A stretch of DNA of 64,000 bases from Streptomyces sp. R44 (lineage in GTDB: Bacteria; Actinomycetota; Actinomycetes; Streptomycetales; Streptomycetaceae): assembly GCF_041053105.1 (NCBI RefSeq), contig NZ_CP163444.1, positions 7,968,501 through 8,032,500 of the forward strand, written 5' to 3'. A program made the position numbers and the translations under genes. The notes under the pieces were generated by a model that was given only the letters and a program-made list of their open reading frames with translations, was not told the DNA's origin and made no database searches. Every line of letters starts with the position of its first letter. The stretch's first letter is position 1. Shown piece by piece: positions 63,372-64,000 of the stretch.

Positions 63372-63818
63372 GTGAACCCCCGTACGCTCGAACGCTCCGC
63401 CGTCGTCCCCGCCACCCCCGACGCCGTATGGGCGGTCGTCGGAGACTTCGGCGCCCTCGCCGACTGGCACCCGCACGTGCCGCCGTCCACCCTTGAGGAC
63501 GGCGGCGACCCCGCCGCCCCCGGCACCGTCCGCGTCTTCGCGGTCGACGGCGTGGCCGTCGCCCGGGAGCGTCTGCTCGACCGCGACGCGACCGCCCGCT
63601 CGTACCGCTACACCCTCCTCGACCCCGTCCTGCTCCCGGTCCACGACTATGTGGCGACGCTCGCCGTGCGTCCGCACCCCGACGGTGCCGAGGTCCGGTG
63701 GTCCGCCTCCTACCGGAGCACGGACGACGTCGTCGCCCAGGTGGAGGCGGTCTTCGGGGACGGCACCTACGGCACCGGGCTCGCCGCCCTGCGGGCGCGC
63801 TTCACATCCAGTCGCTGA
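63372..63818 (+). CDS. SRPBCC (START-like) family protein
   Basis: A 148-residue protein of the polyketide-cyclase/START-like lipid-binding superfamily: VNPRTLERSAVVPATPDAVWAVVGDFGALADWHPHV at the N-terminus and VHDYVATLAVRPHPDGAEVRWSASYRSTDDV in the beta-grip, then a C-terminal helix (TGLAALRARF). The start is GTG 63372. It probably binds a hydrophobic ligand; its place beside a steroid operon makes a steroid ligand tempting but unproven. A terminator separates it from hsdA, and its last 17 bases overlap a convergent gene. Confidence 0.8.
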   Translation: MNPRTLERSAVVPATPDAVWAVVGDFGALADWHPHVPPSTLEDGGDPAAPGTVRVFAVDGVAVARERLLDRDATARSYRYTLLDPVLLPVHDYVATLAVRPHPDGAEVRWSASYRSTDDVVAQVEAVFGDGTYGTGLAALRARFTSSR

Positions 63819-64000
63819 ACCGCAGCCAGGCCATCATGTTGTCCATCGAGGGCTGCGGGAGCCCCGCGGCGGACTCCGCGCCGGCCGGCCGGTCCCGCTT
63901 CTCCGACTGCCGTCCCGGTCCGAACATCGACTGCCACACGGATCGCGCGCAGCCGCGCACGGCCGGCGAGAGCCGTTCCATCTCGCGGTGGACGCCGTGG
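63802..64000 (-). CDS. C-terminal end of an unidentified protein (cut by window edge)
   Basis: An open frame on the minus strand that enters from the right edge and stops with TGA at 63802. The visible 65 residues include EMERLSPAVRGCARSVWQSMFGPG and end MDNMMAWLRFSDWM. Codon use is Streptomyces-like. It is too short to place in a family. It converges on the SRPBCC gene with a 17-base overlap. Confidence 0.5.
   Translation of the reverse strand, partial: HGVHREMERLSPAVRGCARSVWQSMFGPGRQSEKRDRPAGAESAAGLPQPSMDNMMAWLRFSDWM

Overview
The window is high-GC actinobacterial DNA and almost certainly comes from a Streptomyces or a close relative. The evidence is the dense coding with strong third-position GC, the frequent GTG and TTG starts, the 4-base ATGA/GTGA overlaps between operon genes, the many TetR/MarR/LacI/ROK/LysR regulators, the large secreted proteases and hydrolases, and a rare TTA (bldA-type) codon in one regulator. 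I saw no rRNA, tRNA, CRISPR array, insertion sequence or phage gene.

Left part (1-25 kb), general catabolism. A sugar ABC importer (permease fragment and lipoprotein) sits beside a regulator with a DeoR-like DNA-binding end and a LacI-like sensor. Next is a xanthine dehydrogenase operon (xdhA-xdhB-xdhC) on the minus strand, preceded by a possible 25-codon leader ORF. Divergent from it is a tight operon of unknown substrate: flavin monooxygenase, RidA-like protein, DUF1028 protein, M20 amidohydrolase and aspartate ammonia-lyase. A LysR and a TetR regulator follow, then an aldehyde dehydrogenase / class III aminotransferase / APC permease operon, a cytochrome P450, a secreted M1 peptidase, a nucleoside hydrolase, and a MarR regulator divergent from an enolase gene.

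Middle (25-38.6 kb), secretion and regulation. This part holds a 1119-residue secreted subtilisin, a 531-residue secreted protein of unknown function, an unknown 214-residue protein, a ROK regulator carrying a TTA codon, a secreted GH5-like glycosidase with a three-repeat C-terminal module, a TetR/quinone oxidoreductase pair around a perfect palindrome, a glycosyltransferase and a MarR regulator with an eight-copy 9-bp repeat upstream.

Right part (38.7-63.3 kb), the highlight: a steroid degradation locus. From 38.7 to 54.1 kb the gene set and partial order match the KstR2 regulon of mycobacteria and rhodococci, which breaks down the last two steroid rings (C/D): fadE30-ipdF-kstR2-fadA6; echA20-ipdA-ipdB-ipdC; two SDR genes like Rv3549c/Rv3548c; and an enoyl-CoA hydratase with three acyl-CoA dehydrogenases and an MHS-type symporter. 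Two near-identical operators in the divergent promoters (44421-44440 and 52292-52317) resemble the published KstR2 box. After an interruption by an RTX-repeat protein and a vanadium-haloperoxidase-like protein, a second operon (57.2-63.3 kb) encodes hsaE-hsaG-hsaF (end of the A/B-ring meta-cleavage pathway), kshA and kshB (3-ketosteroid 9-alpha-hydroxylase) with an unknown 83-residue CxxC protein between them, and a 3-alpha-hydroxysteroid dehydrogenase-like SDR. Together these genes would open ring B, convert the A/B remnant to pyruvate and propionyl-CoA, and dismantle rings C/D by beta-oxidation. kstD, hsaA-D, fadD3, side-chain genes and mce4 are not in the window. Names in the steroid part rest on recalled family sequences and synteny, not on a database search.
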